A DNA stretch of 64,000 nucleotides from DASUPK01 sp963804595. GTDB lineage: Bacteria; Actinomycetota; Thermoleophilia; Solirubrobacterales; 70-9. The notes beneath the pieces were generated by a model. It was not told where the DNA came from, searched no databases, and was given only the letters and a program-made list of their open reading frames with translations. Shown here one piece after another: positions 15,091 to 23,030 of this stretch (the stretch's first letter is position 1; each line of letters opens with the position of its first letter). The position numbers and the translations under genes are program-made. The stretch is taken from positions 62,001-126,000 of the forward strand of contig CAWDQZ010000008.1 of the NCBI GenBank assembly GCA_963804595.1, given 5' to 3'.

Positions 15091-15495
15091 CTACTCCTCA
15101 AGCCCGGCGGCTTCGAGGGCTTGGGCGCGGTTCTGAAAGCTCAGGCAGCGGGTGGCACGTCCCGCTCGAAAACTCCAGACGTGCGCGACCCGGCCATCGA
15201 CTACGACGCCACTCTCACGCCCCCTGCCCCGCGTCGCGCAGCTGGCGACGAGGTCGTCCCCGGCCTCGATGAACTCCGTAGGCCAAAGCCGAAACCACTC
15301 CCAGGCCTCGAAGTACGCCTCGACGAAGGTCTTCAACCCTTCATGGCCACGGAACTCACCCTCTCCGTCGAGGCTCGCGCTTACCGATGAGAAGTACTGG
15401 ACGTTCGGATCGAATCCCTCGATCCACGCATCGAAATCCTCGGCGTTCCAGCGCTGGTATTGGACTCTGGCCAAGTCCTCCTTCTCCTCCGACAT
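15091..15495 (-). CDS. NTF2/SnoaL-like protein (copy 7)
   Basis: 134 residues. The start is divergent (MSEEKEDLARVQYQRWNAED), as is the end (ALEAAGLEE, with GAGGAGTAG). The middle contains GFDPNVQYFSSVSASLDGEG, EAWEWFRLW and GRGRESGVVVDGRVAHVW. It is joined by three bases to copy 6 downstream and copy 8 upstream. Confidence 0.8.
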   Translation of the reverse strand: MSEEKEDLARVQYQRWNAEDFDAWIEGFDPNVQYFSSVSASLDGEGEFRGHEGLKTFVEAYFEAWEWFRLWPTEFIEAGDDLVASCATRGRGRESGVVVDGRVAHVWSFRAGRATRCLSFQNRAQALEAAGLEE

Positions 15496-15498
15496 CGC

Positions 15499-15906
15499 CT
15501 ACTCCGACAGCCCGGCGGCTTCGAGGGCTTCGGTGGGGTCGAGGTAGTCGCGGTAGCGAACGGCCTTGCCGTTCTTGAAATCGATGATGTACCCGATAGG
15601 GGACTCAACGTCGGCCCCACTTGCCCTGCCACGCCCGTGAATGTGGCCGATCGTCACGAGTCGCTCACCGAGGTCTCGGATCTCCGAAATCTCGAGCTGG
15701 AACTCTGCGAAAGCCTCGTCCAGGTCTCGCAAGAACTCGAGACATTCATCGTGTCCGTGCAAGGCAGCCGCCTCACCCCCCAACATCTCCGGAACGGCCA
15801 GATGCATCACCACCTCGGGGTCGAGCTCGTTCAGCATCCCTTCGACGTCTCGGCGGTTGAACGCGTCAAGCCCGCGTTTGTATGCGTCCACGTTCTCCTG
15901 CGACAT
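15499..15906 (-). CDS. NTF2/SnoaL-like protein (copy 8), first of a four-gene tandem
   Basis: 135 residues: MSQENVDAYKRGLDAFNRRD, ELDPEVVMHLAVPEML, HIHGRGRASGADVESPIGYI, ALEAAGLSE. It heads the block of copies 8-7-6-5, preceded by GAGATACTGCGTGGGCG and a type A palindrome core exactly 30 bases upstream of the ATG, so the block is probably one transcript starting here. Confidence 0.8.
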   Translation of the reverse strand: MSQENVDAYKRGLDAFNRRDVEGMLNELDPEVVMHLAVPEMLGGEAAALHGHDECLEFLRDLDEAFAEFQLEISEIRDLGERLVTIGHIHGRGRASGADVESPIGYIIDFKNGKAVRYRDYLDPTEALEAAGLSE

Positions 15907-15933
15907 CGCCCACGCAGTATCTCTCGGACGGGT

Positions 15934-15955
15934 GCTGCTTTTCGTCCAAAGCAGC
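15934..15955 (-). repeat. Type A palindrome between NTF2 copies 9 and 8
   Basis: Arms GCTGCTTT and AAAGCAGC, loop TCGTCC. It lies six bases from the stop of copy 9; the core ends 30 bases before the ATG of copy 8. Confidence 0.9.
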
Positions 15956-15961
15956 AGTCGC

Positions 15962-16363
15962 CTACTCCGACAGCCCGACGGCTTCGAGGGCCTCTCGCTC
16001 GGTGTGGAAGGTCGTGATTCGCGCGATCTTTCCGTCGATCACCGTGTAGAGGGTGGCAAGGGGTCGATCCACTGGAACGCCGCTGCCTTTACCGCGCCCG
16101 GTCTCCCTCAAAACCGCCAGTACCGCCCCGGAGCCGAGGTCGGTCAGTCGCTGGATCTCCCACCGATAGTCCTCGAAGGTCCCGGCAAAGCGGCGAAAGA
16201 ACTCCGTGATGGCCTGATGGCCATAGAACGCCGAGTCAATCTCGTCGGTGCGGGATACATCCGCGACGACGTAGGGATCGAAGAACGAAACAGCGCGTGG
16301 GGCATCCTCCGCGCGCCACGCCTCGATGTGCCCGCGCACGATTTCGACGTTCTCCTCCGACAT
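15962..16363 (-). CDS. NTF2/SnoaL-like protein (copy 9)
   Basis: 133 residues: MSEENVEIVRGHIEAWRAED, SFFDPYVVADVSRTDEID, GHQAITEFFRRFAGTFEDYR, GRGKGSGVPVDRPLATLYTV, ALEAVGLSE. It is second in the pair 10-9, three bases after the stop of copy 10. Downstream is the palindrome that precedes copy 8. Confidence 0.8.
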   Translation of the reverse strand: MSEENVEIVRGHIEAWRAEDAPRAVSFFDPYVVADVSRTDEIDSAFYGHQAITEFFRRFAGTFEDYRWEIQRLTDLGSGAVLAVLRETGRGKGSGVPVDRPLATLYTVIDGKIARITTFHTEREALEAVGLSE

Positions 16364-16366
16364 CGC

Positions 16367-16762
16367 CTACTCCGGCAGCCCCAGGGTTGCGAGGGCCTCC
16401 GCGTGGTCCCAGAAAAACTCGATGCCGATGATCCTGCCCTTGCGCACCGTGTAGAGGCCCGTCGCCTCTATGTTCGCCTCCGGACCGTGGCCCGCGCCCC
16501 GCCAGATGAACCTCACGGCAACCCGGTCTCCAACGTCGATCAATTCGCTGATCAGCTCAAAGCTGTCGGTGTCCCAGGTCTCGCGCATCTGCTCCACCTG
16601 GCCCATGACCGCCTCGCGACCCGCATAGGGCCCCGGCTCAGGCCAACCCTCGGGGCCGCGCCAGATGATGCCTGGGTCGTACAGCTCGCGGAGGGCGTCC
16701 ATGTCCCCGGCGTTCCACACCTCATAGGCGCGGCGCACGACCTCGACGTTCTCCTCCGACAT
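16367..16762 (-). CDS. NTF2/SnoaL-like protein (copy 10)
   Basis: 131 residues: MSEENVEVVRRAYEVWNAGD, LYDPGIIWRGPEGWPEPGPY, REAVMGQVEQMRETWDTD, ending ALATLGLPE, the most diverged end among the tandem copies. The leader GAGATACTGCGTGGGCG is intact but no palindrome is present: the stop codon of the PASTA protein gene lies only 33 bases upstream, as if the element had been lost when that gene was joined. Confidence 0.8.
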   Translation of the reverse strand: MSEENVEVVRRAYEVWNAGDMDALRELYDPGIIWRGPEGWPEPGPYAGREAVMGQVEQMRETWDTDSFELISELIDVGDRVAVRFIWRGAGHGPEANIEATGLYTVRKGRIIGIEFFWDHAEALATLGLPE

Positions 16763-16795
16763 CGCCCACGCAGTATCTCGCGGCCTGAGGGCGGT

Positions 16796-17650
16796 CTATC
16801 CCTGCTTGCGGCTCAGCCCCAGCTTGATCGGCTTGGTGTCGGAGACCGCTTTACCCGGCTTGACGCTCTGAGAGAGCACCTGCTTCTTGTCGCGGACCTT
16901 CTTGGTCTTCGTCACCTTCCCGACCTTGCAATCGGCAGCGGTCAGGGCCTTCCGCGCCGCCTTCGGGCTCTTGCCCTTCAGCTTGGGGACCTGGCAGTAG
17001 CGCACGGTCGCCTGCATGCCGATCCCGTAGCCGAGGTAGCTGTTGCTGTCTTGTTGCGGAGCGCCGTCCGCAAGCGGCGGGTACCAGGCCATATATAACA
17101 GGCAGCCGTGCAGGCAGAAGCCGATCTGGTCAGAGAAGCCCTGGCTGATGTTCCCGACACTGAAGTTCCTGACGCCCACCGAGTCGTCCTTCTTAATCGC
17201 GAGGTTGGCGGCAACCGGCGGCGAAACGCCAGGCGAGGAGATTGGCGCAGGCGCGGATGTGGAGATGCTCTGGCCCCACGCCTCCGGAGGGTGCGGCGGA
17301 ACGGGAGAGACGCCGCGGATCACCTGGATCGCGAACGTCCCGTCCGCCGCGGCGAGCCGGTAGGAGATCACGGTCCCATCGACCGGCGAGGTGATATTTA
17401 CACCGGGCTCCGGCAGGTCACCGGGGAACGGCTGCGTTGGCACCACGGTCACGGGGCTGAGGTCGGTGAAGCAGCTGTCCAGACCGCACCTTTGACCGGC
17501 GAACGGACCCTGAAAGAACATTCCGGTCAGCGGGCTGCCGACCTCGACCGTGTTGGCCTGGGCGGTGGCGCAGGCGGTCATGAGAGCCGCCACCGTCAGT
17601 GCGGCAAAGATCGCGGCGGGTCGTCGCACACGGTTCTGTTTTTCGGCCAT
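16796..17650 (-). CDS. Secreted protein with C-terminal PASTA domain
   Basis: 284 residues. There is a signal peptide or lipoprotein-like leader (IFAALTVAALMTACATAQA; LMTAC could be a lipobox), then a beta-rich region with two Cys pairs (CGLDSCF and FCLHGC), then a 65-residue C-terminal PASTA domain (VPKLKGKSPKAARKAL, then ADCKVGKVTKTKKV and VLSQSVKPGKAV). PASTA domains bind peptidoglycan or beta-lactams in Ser/Thr kinases and PBPs; here the domain is attached to an exported protein of unknown role. I chose the ATG at 17,650 (MAEKQNRVRRP); further upstream the frame runs into NTF2 debris. Confidence 0.7.
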   Translation of the reverse strand: MAEKQNRVRRPAAIFAALTVAALMTACATAQANTVEVGSPLTGMFFQGPFAGQRCGLDSCFTDLSPVTVVPTQPFPGDLPEPGVNITSPVDGTVISYRLAAADGTFAIQVIRGVSPVPPHPPEAWGQSISTSAPAPISSPGVSPPVAANLAIKKDDSVGVRNFSVGNISQGFSDQIGFCLHGCLLYMAWYPPLADGAPQQDSNSYLGYGIGMQATVRYCQVPKLKGKSPKAARKALTAADCKVGKVTKTKKVRDKKQVLSQSVKPGKAVSDTKPIKLGLSRKQG

Positions 17651-17694
17651 CACCTGGGCAGTTATCCGCCGATTGGAGGTGGCGCCTAACCCCG

Positions 17695-17785
17695 TTACTG
17701 GGGGTACGGAGCCGCGTCCTCCTCCGACATCGCCTACTCCCGGCAGCCCGGCGGGTTCCAGGGCCTCGCCTTTGCTCAGGCTCCC
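17695..17785 (-). pseudogene. NTF2 gene-boundary remnant (3' stub + 5' stub)
   Basis: On the minus strand, about 50 bases of an NTF2 3' end (GEALEPAGLP, stop shifted by one base) are followed by GCG and an 11-codon 5' stub (MSEEDAAPYPQ). Only the junction of two cassettes survives, between unrelated genes. Confidence 0.75.
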
Positions 17786-17819
17786 TTGAGCCCGGCGTTC
17801 GAAGGCGCTTTTCTTGGCT

Positions 17820-18804
17820 TTACCCCTTCTTCTTGCCCTTTTTCTTGCCCTTCTTCTTGCCCTTCTTCTTGCACTTCGACTTCTTCTTCTTCGCCGCGGC
17901 GGCCTTCTTGTGCTTCTTCTGCTTCTTGTGCTTCTTGCACTTCGGCTTCGCCTTGCCCGAGTCGACCGCCACGCCGCTCGGGGCCCTCGCGCCGGTGATG
18001 AGCCCCTGGTTAGCGCCGGTGCCGTCGAGGTTGGCGCGGCCGACCGTGGTGCAGTGCCGAAGGCGCCGCGGTTGGTCCAGTAGATGTGGGCGGCGTCGAC
18101 CGCCACCCCGGCGGGGCCGTACGCCCCGCTGATGAAGCCCTGGTTGGCGCCGGAGCCGTTGAGGTTGGCGCGGCCGATCGTCGTGCCGACCTGGCCACCG
18201 AGGCCCCGGTCGACCAGTAGACGTCGGCGCCGTCGACTGCCACACCGCACGGGCGGTTCGCGCCGCCGATGAAGCTCTGGTCGACGCCGGTACCGTCGAG
18301 GTTGGCGCGGCCGATCGTCGTGCCGGTCTGACTGGCCCAGTAGACGTGGCCACCGTCGACGGCTACTCCGCAGGGATCGTCTCGAGGGCGCGGGTGATGA
18401 AGCTCTGGTCGGCGCCGGTGCCGTCGAGATTGGCGCGGCCGATCGCGTCGCTGCCGACGTTGGCCCAGTAGACGTGCGGGCCGTTGACGGCAACTCCGCA
18501 GGGAGCGCTCGCGCCGGTGATGAAGCTCGTCGTTGACGTCGCGTGCCGTCGAGGTTTGCGCGGCCGATCGTGTCCCCGTCGGTCCAAAGTTGGCCCAATA
18601 GATGTTGGAGCCGTCGACCGCCACCCCGCAGGGGTCGTTGGCGCCGTTGATGAAGCTCGTGTTGACGGCGGTGCCGTTGAGGTTGGCGCGGCCGATCGTG
18701 GTCGAGTTCCCGTTACCCCAGTAGATGAATGCCTGGGCGCCCGCCGGTATCGCGAGAGCGATCAGCCCCAGTGACAGAACGAGCGCCATGAGAGCTTTCC
18801 GCAT
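17820..18804 (-). pseudogene. YWTD-like beta-propeller repeat protein, many frameshifts
   Basis: A signal peptide (MRKALMALVLSLGLIALAI) is followed by about six or seven repeats of roughly 43 residues with the pattern YWANxGxxTIGRANLDGTG, then FITGAxxPCGVAVDG. These resemble LDL-receptor YWTD/6-bladed propeller repeats. The repeats alternate among all three frames, requiring at least five shifts. The C terminus is an extreme Lys-rich tail (KKHKKQKKHKK and repeated KKGK) before the stop at 17,820. Frame changes in near-identical repeats may reflect recombination or slippage between repeats, or assembly errors. The ATG at 18,804 has AAGGA upstream. Confidence 0.7.
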
Positions 18805-18931
18805 GCTTCCTTCTCTCTCCCCGCCCCTATAGGTTCTCGGAGACCGAGCTCTAGGTTTCTCGGACCGAGCTGCCTCAAGGAAACAGTACCGGTCCGACTT
18901 ACGCCCCATGCAAGGCGGCGTAAGCTGGACC

Positions 18932-18978
18932 GCTGCTTTCCATGCAAAGCAGAACTACTGCTTCTCGTCCAAAGCAGC
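18932..18978 (-). repeat. Composite B-A palindrome pair
   Basis: Type B with perfect inner arms (18,932-18,952) followed five bases on by type A with one changed arm base (GCTTCTCGTCC, AAAGCAGC; 18,958-18,978). It sits between NTF2 copy 12 and the repeat protein gene. Confidence 0.85.
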
Positions 18979-18988
18979 TGTGGAGGAT

Positions 18989-19360
18989 TCAGGCGTCGTA
19001 GAAGTTCGTCAGCCGTTCGATGCGTCCCTCGGCGTCGAACTCGACGAAGTCGATGCCGTCGAACGCCTCCCCATCCGCAGTGGTCGCTTCCCATCGATAC
19101 CAACCTCGGTCGCCGAGGAGGACGAGCGCCGTGGTGGCCTTGATTTCGAGCCCAGGCATTTCGTCGAGCGAGGTGGTGATGAGGTCCGAGAGCGCGGCTG
19201 GGCCGCGCACACCGTCCGGGACCTCAGGATCGACGTACACGCCGTCCTCGGCCCAGATCTCGGAGAGAACCGCGAGGCGAGCCGCTTGATCCGGCTCGGC
19301 CCATACCTCGTCGTAGCGGTGGACGGTCGCAGCGTGGTCGGTGACGTTCTCCTTCGACAT
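18989..19360 (-). CDS. NTF2/SnoaL-like protein (copy 12), divergent end
   Basis: 123 residues: MSKENVTDHAATVHRYDEVW, then an acidic body (IWAEDGVYVDPEVPDGVRGP, GRIERLTNFYDA). It keeps the family start and the leader GAGATACTGCGTGGGCG but ends FYDA without the ALEAAGLSE tail, closer to generic SnoaL-like proteins. This shows that the start and leader can travel with a different coding body. Confidence 0.8.
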   Translation of the reverse strand: MSKENVTDHAATVHRYDEVWAEPDQAARLAVLSEIWAEDGVYVDPEVPDGVRGPAALSDLITTSLDEMPGLEIKATTALVLLGDRGWYRWEATTADGEAFDGIDFVEFDAEGRIERLTNFYDA

Positions 19361-19454
19361 CGCCCACGCAGTATCTCGCGCAATAGCCGGGGCTTCGTCG
19401 GCGTTTTTGCTCAGCCCGCTACCCGGCGGCTTCTAGCCGCCGCTGACCCAAAAC

Positions 19455-19757
19455 TCATGCCGCACCCGCGTTCGGGTCGGGGAGGTTGCCGAATGTCCGG
19501 TGTTTGTGGACATCGATCGGTCCATCGGGACCGATCACTATGAAGCCCTTCTGCCAATCCTTCTTGCAGGGAAGGTCCGTGTGCTTCCAGTCCTGCTGCT
19601 TAATTCTCCACCACGCCCAATGTTTCCCGGGGTGATCGGGCCAGCAGATGGCATGGCGTTCGATGGTTGCGGTAGCGGCAAGCGAGGGTGGTGGGGCAAT
19701 CTGGCACAGTCCCCAGACTGCCCACAGAAGAAGCGCGAGCGATAGTTTCCTCCGCAT
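19455..19757 (-). CDS. Small secreted protein, Trp/His/Lys-rich
   Basis: 100 residues with a signal peptide (MRRKLSLALLLWAVWGLC, continuing to PPPSLAA). The mature part is about 70 residues rich in Trp, His and Lys (HPGKHWAWWRIKQQDWKHTD) with two cysteines (AICWPD and LPCKKD) likely to form a disulfide. No family is recognised; size, charge and secretion recall small cell-wall-active or metal-binding proteins, but that is inference. Confidence 0.6.
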   Translation of the reverse strand: MRRKLSLALLLWAVWGLCQIAPPPSLAATATIERHAICWPDHPGKHWAWWRIKQQDWKHTDLPCKKDWQKGFIVIGPDGPIDVHKHRTFGNLPDPNAGAA

Positions 19758-19913
19758 CGTTCCCGTCTTCTTTCCCCGCTGTGAGCCGTTCTATGCCTTT
19801 CGACCTAGTAGTCCCTCGCTGCCTCGTCAGCCTCGCCGCCAGTAGCGAAAGCCTGATAGGAAGTCACCTAGCCCCCAGCGACGTCGAAGGTGGCCGCGCT
19901 GGCTGGCAGGAGT

Positions 19914-19945
19914 GCGAAGAGGCCCCCACCGCGGGGCTTCTTCGC
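19914..19945. terminator. Strong hairpin resembling the one at 24,504
   Basis: A 13-bp stem GCGAAGAGGCCCC / GGGGCTTCTTCGC with one wobble pair. The 3' arm and following bases (GGGGCTTCTTCGCGTCTAGG) align with those of the terminator at 24,504-24,534 (GGGGCTTTTTCGCGTTTAGG), so the two are related copies. It may end transcripts from either side. Confidence 0.5.
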
Positions 19946-19986
19946 GTCTAGGTTCACGATGCGCAGTCCGGTGGCCTGCAACCTCC

Positions 19987-20012
19987 CCGCTGCTTTGCAT
20001 GGAAAGCAGCGG
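19987..20012 (+). repeat. Type B palindrome, perfect 10-bp arms
   Basis: Arms CCGCTGCTTT and AAAGCAGCGG around GCATGG; the longest perfect copy. It has no type A partner and no NTF2 gene behind it. Confidence 0.9.
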
Positions 20013-20211
20013 TCTGATCTTGCACTCCTGGTTCTCGCGCATTTCGGATGCGCCTCGACCCAGGGTCCCGCTGCTCCTGCTCGTCCCGAGCGGCGTCCCG
20101 TGCGTGCCGGGAGACGACCGCTGTCCCGCGAAAGCAGCAAGGAGTCTCGACGGGCCCGGCAGTACCGAATTCCGTCGAGATTGGGCTCCTGACCTCGTAC
20201 GCTTTTCCCGC

Positions 20212-21297
20212 ATGACTCGGTACGGAAAGCGCGCGGATATGGTGGTGCATGAGGAGGAGCCGTTCAACGCCGAGACTGGAGCTGCCGCCTTGGCCGAGGG
20301 TCCGGTGACCGCCACGGACGCGTTCTACGTGCGGGGGCACGGGGCGGTGCCGGAGATCGTGTCTGAGGCGTGGCGGCTGCACGTGCATGGGCTCGTCGAG
20401 CGGGAGCTGGATCTTTCCCTCGAGACCTTGCGTGAGGTGTTCCAGGAGCGCGAGGTGACCGCGACGCTGCAGTGCGCGGGCAACCGGCGCGTGGACCTGA
20501 TGGCTATCCGCGAACTCCCGGGCGAGGAGCCGTGGGGGCCTGGTGCTACTGGTACCGCGACGTGGAGCGGCGTCGCGCTCGCCGAGGTGCTCGCGCTCGC
20601 TGGCCCGCTGCGCGAGGCCGCGCACGTGGGCTTCGAGGGTGCCGACCTCTGCCCGGAGGCGAAGCCAGCGCAGCGCTTCGGTGGCTCGATCCCGTTCGAC
20701 AAGGCGTGTCGCCCGGAGGTCCTGCTCGCCTGGGCGATGAATGGGGAGCCGCTCCCGCTCGTCCACGGTGCGCCGCTGCGCGTGGTCGTGCCTGGCTACA
20801 TCGGCGCCCGCAGTGTCAAGTGGATCGAGCGGATCGAGGTCCGCTCGAGGCCCTGGGAGGGGTACTTCCAGCACGTCGCCTATCGGCTGTTGCCGCCGGA
20901 CGGGAAGCCGGGTCCGGGCGCCGGGATGCCGCTCGGCCTGGTCGCGCTCAACTCCGACGTCTTGTCTCCGGCCAACGGGGAGACGGTGGCGGCAGGCCCG
21001 GTCGAGGTGCGCGGCTACGCGTTCGCCGGTGGGGAGCGGCACGTCGCGCGGGTCGACGTCTCGGTCGACGGCGGAGCGAGCTGGTCGCAGGCGGAGCTGC
21101 TTCAGGACCTCGGCCCGTGGGCCTGGCGACAGTGGAGGATGACCGTCGACCTCGCGCCCGGAGAGCACGAGATCCTCGTCCGCGCCTGGGACTCCTCGGC
21201 GGCCACGCAGCCGGAAGAGCACGCGACGCTGTGGAACCCGAAGGGCTACGTGAACAACGCCCGCCCGCGGGTCCGCGTGCGGGTCATCGCCGCTTAG
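20212..21297 (+). CDS. Molybdopterin-dependent sulfite oxidase-family enzyme
   Basis: 361 residues. The N-terminal Moco domain contains the molybdenum-ligating cysteine C88 in TLQCAGNRR, followed by GTATWSGVALAEVL, SIPFDKACRPEVLLAW and YIGARSVKWIERI; the C-terminal dimerisation domain is immunoglobulin-like (VRGYAFAGGERHVARVDVSV, WDSSAATQPEEHATLWN). This is the plant/bacterial SorA-like architecture without a heme domain. Family members oxidise sulfite to sulfate or act on related oxyanions with a cytochrome partner; no such partner is next door. No Tat signal is visible, so a cytoplasmic form like plant sulfite oxidase is possible. The ATG at 20,212 gives a normal family length. Confidence 0.85.
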   Translation: MTRYGKRADMVVHEEEPFNAETGAAALAEGPVTATDAFYVRGHGAVPEIVSEAWRLHVHGLVERELDLSLETLREVFQEREVTATLQCAGNRRVDLMAIRELPGEEPWGPGATGTATWSGVALAEVLALAGPLREAAHVGFEGADLCPEAKPAQRFGGSIPFDKACRPEVLLAWAMNGEPLPLVHGAPLRVVVPGYIGARSVKWIERIEVRSRPWEGYFQHVAYRLLPPDGKPGPGAGMPLGLVALNSDVLSPANGETVAAGPVEVRGYAFAGGERHVARVDVSVDGGASWSQAELLQDLGPWAWRQWRMTVDLAPGEHEILVRAWDSSAATQPEEHATLWNPKGYVNNARPRVRVRVIAA

Positions 21298-21603
21298 CTC
21301 CGCACGCGGTCGCGGTCCGGAATCTTCACGACGCTTCGTTCAGAACTGCAACGAGCACAAGGACCAGCGGCCGCTTCCTTGTGCTTTGCGCGAGATGCAT
21401 GCGTCGCCGCCAGCGCTGAGAACACGCGCCCGCTTCGGACGAGCACCAGGTCTCCCAATTGAGCGGCTGCGCGCTTCCCCTATCGCGTGAATGCGGCAGC
21501 TGAGTCGCTCGGAGACGTAGCCGTCAGATAGCCGCTTTGGACGAGAAGCGGCTATCCGCTTTGCATGGAAAGCAGCGGTTCCCGGCGAGATACTGGGCGG
21601 GCG
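21298..21603. other. Intergenic before NTF2 copy 13
   Basis: No gene seen. It contains the composite palindrome 21,528-21,578 and the NTF2 leader immediately before 21,604. Confidence 0.5.
21528..21578 (+). repeat. Composite A-B palindrome pair upstream of NTF2 copy 13
   Basis: Type A here has a perfect 10-bp stem ATAGCCGCTT / AAGCGGCTAT, with arm bases changed on both sides relative to other copies (compensatory). Type B follows directly (CCGCTTT, GCATGG, AAAGCAGCGG). The B core ends exactly 30 bases before the ATG at 21,604. Confidence 0.9.
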
Positions 21604-22011
21604 ATGTCGGAGGAGAACGTGGAGATCGTACGGCGTGGCTACGCGGCGCTCACCCGAGGGGACGGGGATACGCTCCACGACCTGGCCGCCCCGGAGTTCG
21701 TCGTTGACTTCTCGCGCCGACTCGTGGACCCGTTCGTCTTGCGAGGTCGCGACGAGGCGCTCGCGTTCATCTTGAGCGAGCCGTACGAAGAATGGGAGGA
21801 CTGGCCTGTATGGGAGCCGCAGGAACTGATCGACGCGGACGACAAGGTGGTCGCCTTGATCCGTTTTAGCGCTCGGGGTAGGGAGAGCGGAGTCGAGGTC
21901 GGGGCGTATGTCTGGAATCTGTGGACGTTCCGCGACGGGAAGCCGGTCGAGTTCAAGTACTTCGGTGACGATCGATCGGCTGCCCTCGAAGCCGCCGGGC
22001 TGTCGGAGTAG
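21604..22011 (+). CDS. NTF2/SnoaL-like protein (copy 13)
   Basis: 135 residues: MSEENVEIVRRGYAALTRGD, APEFVVDFSRRLVDPFVL, SARGRESGVEVGAYVWNLW, ALEAAGLSE. The upstream open frame reads through the palindrome (MESSGSRRDTG) and is not used; the leader GAGATACTGGGCGGGCG fixes the ATG at 21,604. A GC-rich hairpin 70 bases after the stop may terminate it. Confidence 0.8.
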   Translation: MSEENVEIVRRGYAALTRGDGDTLHDLAAPEFVVDFSRRLVDPFVLRGRDEALAFILSEPYEEWEDWPVWEPQELIDADDKVVALIRFSARGRESGVEVGAYVWNLWTFRDGKPVEFKYFGDDRSAALEAAGLSE

Positions 22012-22482
22012 GCCAAGCATCAGCCAGTTGCAACTTCCTTCTCGGTAGTAACGGCGCGGGACGGCATCCCGTTATTCATGTAGGGGCGGTCTTTCTGCAG
22101 GCACTCACAGTGCACGGGGCCGCCCCTTTGCTTTCGGCATTGCCGTCACTCGATCTCGAAGGTCTTGATCTGGATCGGTCGGTTGCGCCTCTCGACCTTG
22201 GCGGGCGAGCCGGGCGAGATCGTCGACGCCCATGCGGATCGAGATGCTCTCGGTGCCACTCATCGGCTCTTTAGCCTCGGGGCGTTTTCTTGACGACGCG
22301 CCGGCGCGTCTCTCTCATTTTGACCTCCAATCGGGGCGCGTCGGCTTTTCTCTGTCTCTTGGTGTGCTCGCTGTGGTCACTTCGCAGTTTCCTCGGCCCG
22401 CGCAGGCGACCAATCGGCGGTTTTCTGAGCGGGAGGTTCTGGGTCTGCACCCTCCCCTATGCCGAGAGATACTCCGTGGGCG
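22012..22482. other. Intergenic between NTF2 copies 13 and 14
   Basis: It contains a terminator-like hairpin (22,082-22,129). The minus strand has a possible very short, frameshifted frame (MSGTESISIRMGVDDLARL near 22,262, ending PIQIKTFEIE near 22,148) that I cannot assign. A nested hairpin GGGAGG/CCTCCC lies at 22,431-22,456, just before the leader of copy 14, where other copies carry a palindrome. Confidence 0.4.
22082..22129 (+). terminator. Hairpin downstream of NTF2 copy 13
   Basis: AGGGGCGG (22,082-22,089) pairs with CCGCCCCT (22,120-22,127), followed by TT. The loop is long (30 bases), so efficiency is uncertain. Confidence 0.4.
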
Positions 22483-22878
22483 ATGTCGCAGGAGAACGTC
22501 GAGCTTGTGCGTCAAACAGAGGAAGCCCTTTTGCGGCGCGACCGGGACGCCTGGTTCGCGATCCACGATGAGGACTTCGAAATCGTGCCCGTCCGCGATT
22601 GGCCCGAGGGTGGCGTGCGAGGTCGCGAGGCTGCCTGGAACTTCCACATGAGGATCCTCGACAGCTTCGAGTGGGAAGCGATCAAGGTCGAGCGCGTTGA
22701 TGCCGGGGCCGACAAAGTCTTGGCCCATCTGCGATCCGACGCGCGCGGCGTGGGGAGCGGCGCCGAGGTCGAGCTCGATCAGTGGTTCGTCACTACGGTC
22801 CGGGAGGGGAAGATCCTTCGCTTGCAGTGGTTCACGGACGGAGTCGAGGCCCGTGAGGCCGCGGGGCTGCGGGAGTAG
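22483..22878 (+). CDS. NTF2/SnoaL-like protein (copy 14)
   Basis: 131 residues: MSQENVELVRQTEEALLRRD, IHDEDFEIVPVRDWPEGGVR, DARGVGSGAEVELDQWFVTT, ending AREAAGLRE. The leader is GAGATACTCCGTGGGCG, one base from consensus. No palindrome lies upstream, although a different hairpin occupies that position. It is monocistronic, followed by a secreted-protein gene 150 bases away. Confidence 0.8.
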   Translation: MSQENVELVRQTEEALLRRDRDAWFAIHDEDFEIVPVRDWPEGGVRGREAAWNFHMRILDSFEWEAIKVERVDAGADKVLAHLRSDARGVGSGAEVELDQWFVTTVREGKILRLQWFTDGVEAREAAGLRE

Positions 22879-23030
22879 AGGAACGGAGCAGCCTTCGGAC
22901 CACGCCACTGTCGGGGCTACGTCGGTTGCGCGCTGTCCAGTACTCATTTTTCAAGGCGCCCCTTGGATGATCCCGCTGGCAGGTGTCAAACTCGCTCAAC
23001 CGCACGGACCCTTATGTGAGGAGAGGATTT

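Larger units (their letters stand above)
19758..20211. other. Intergenic with hairpin and solo type B palindrome
   Basis: No supportable gene. It contains the strong hairpin at 19,914-19,945 and the type B palindrome at 19,987-20,012. The open plus-strand frame running into the sulfite oxidase gene from 19,912 is read through these elements and is not the true N terminus. Confidence 0.5.

Noticed and set aside
22148..22262. Possible 35-40 residue gene on the minus strand
   Set aside because: It needs a frameshift, has no ribosome-binding site and no recognisable similarity; mentioned only in the gap description.
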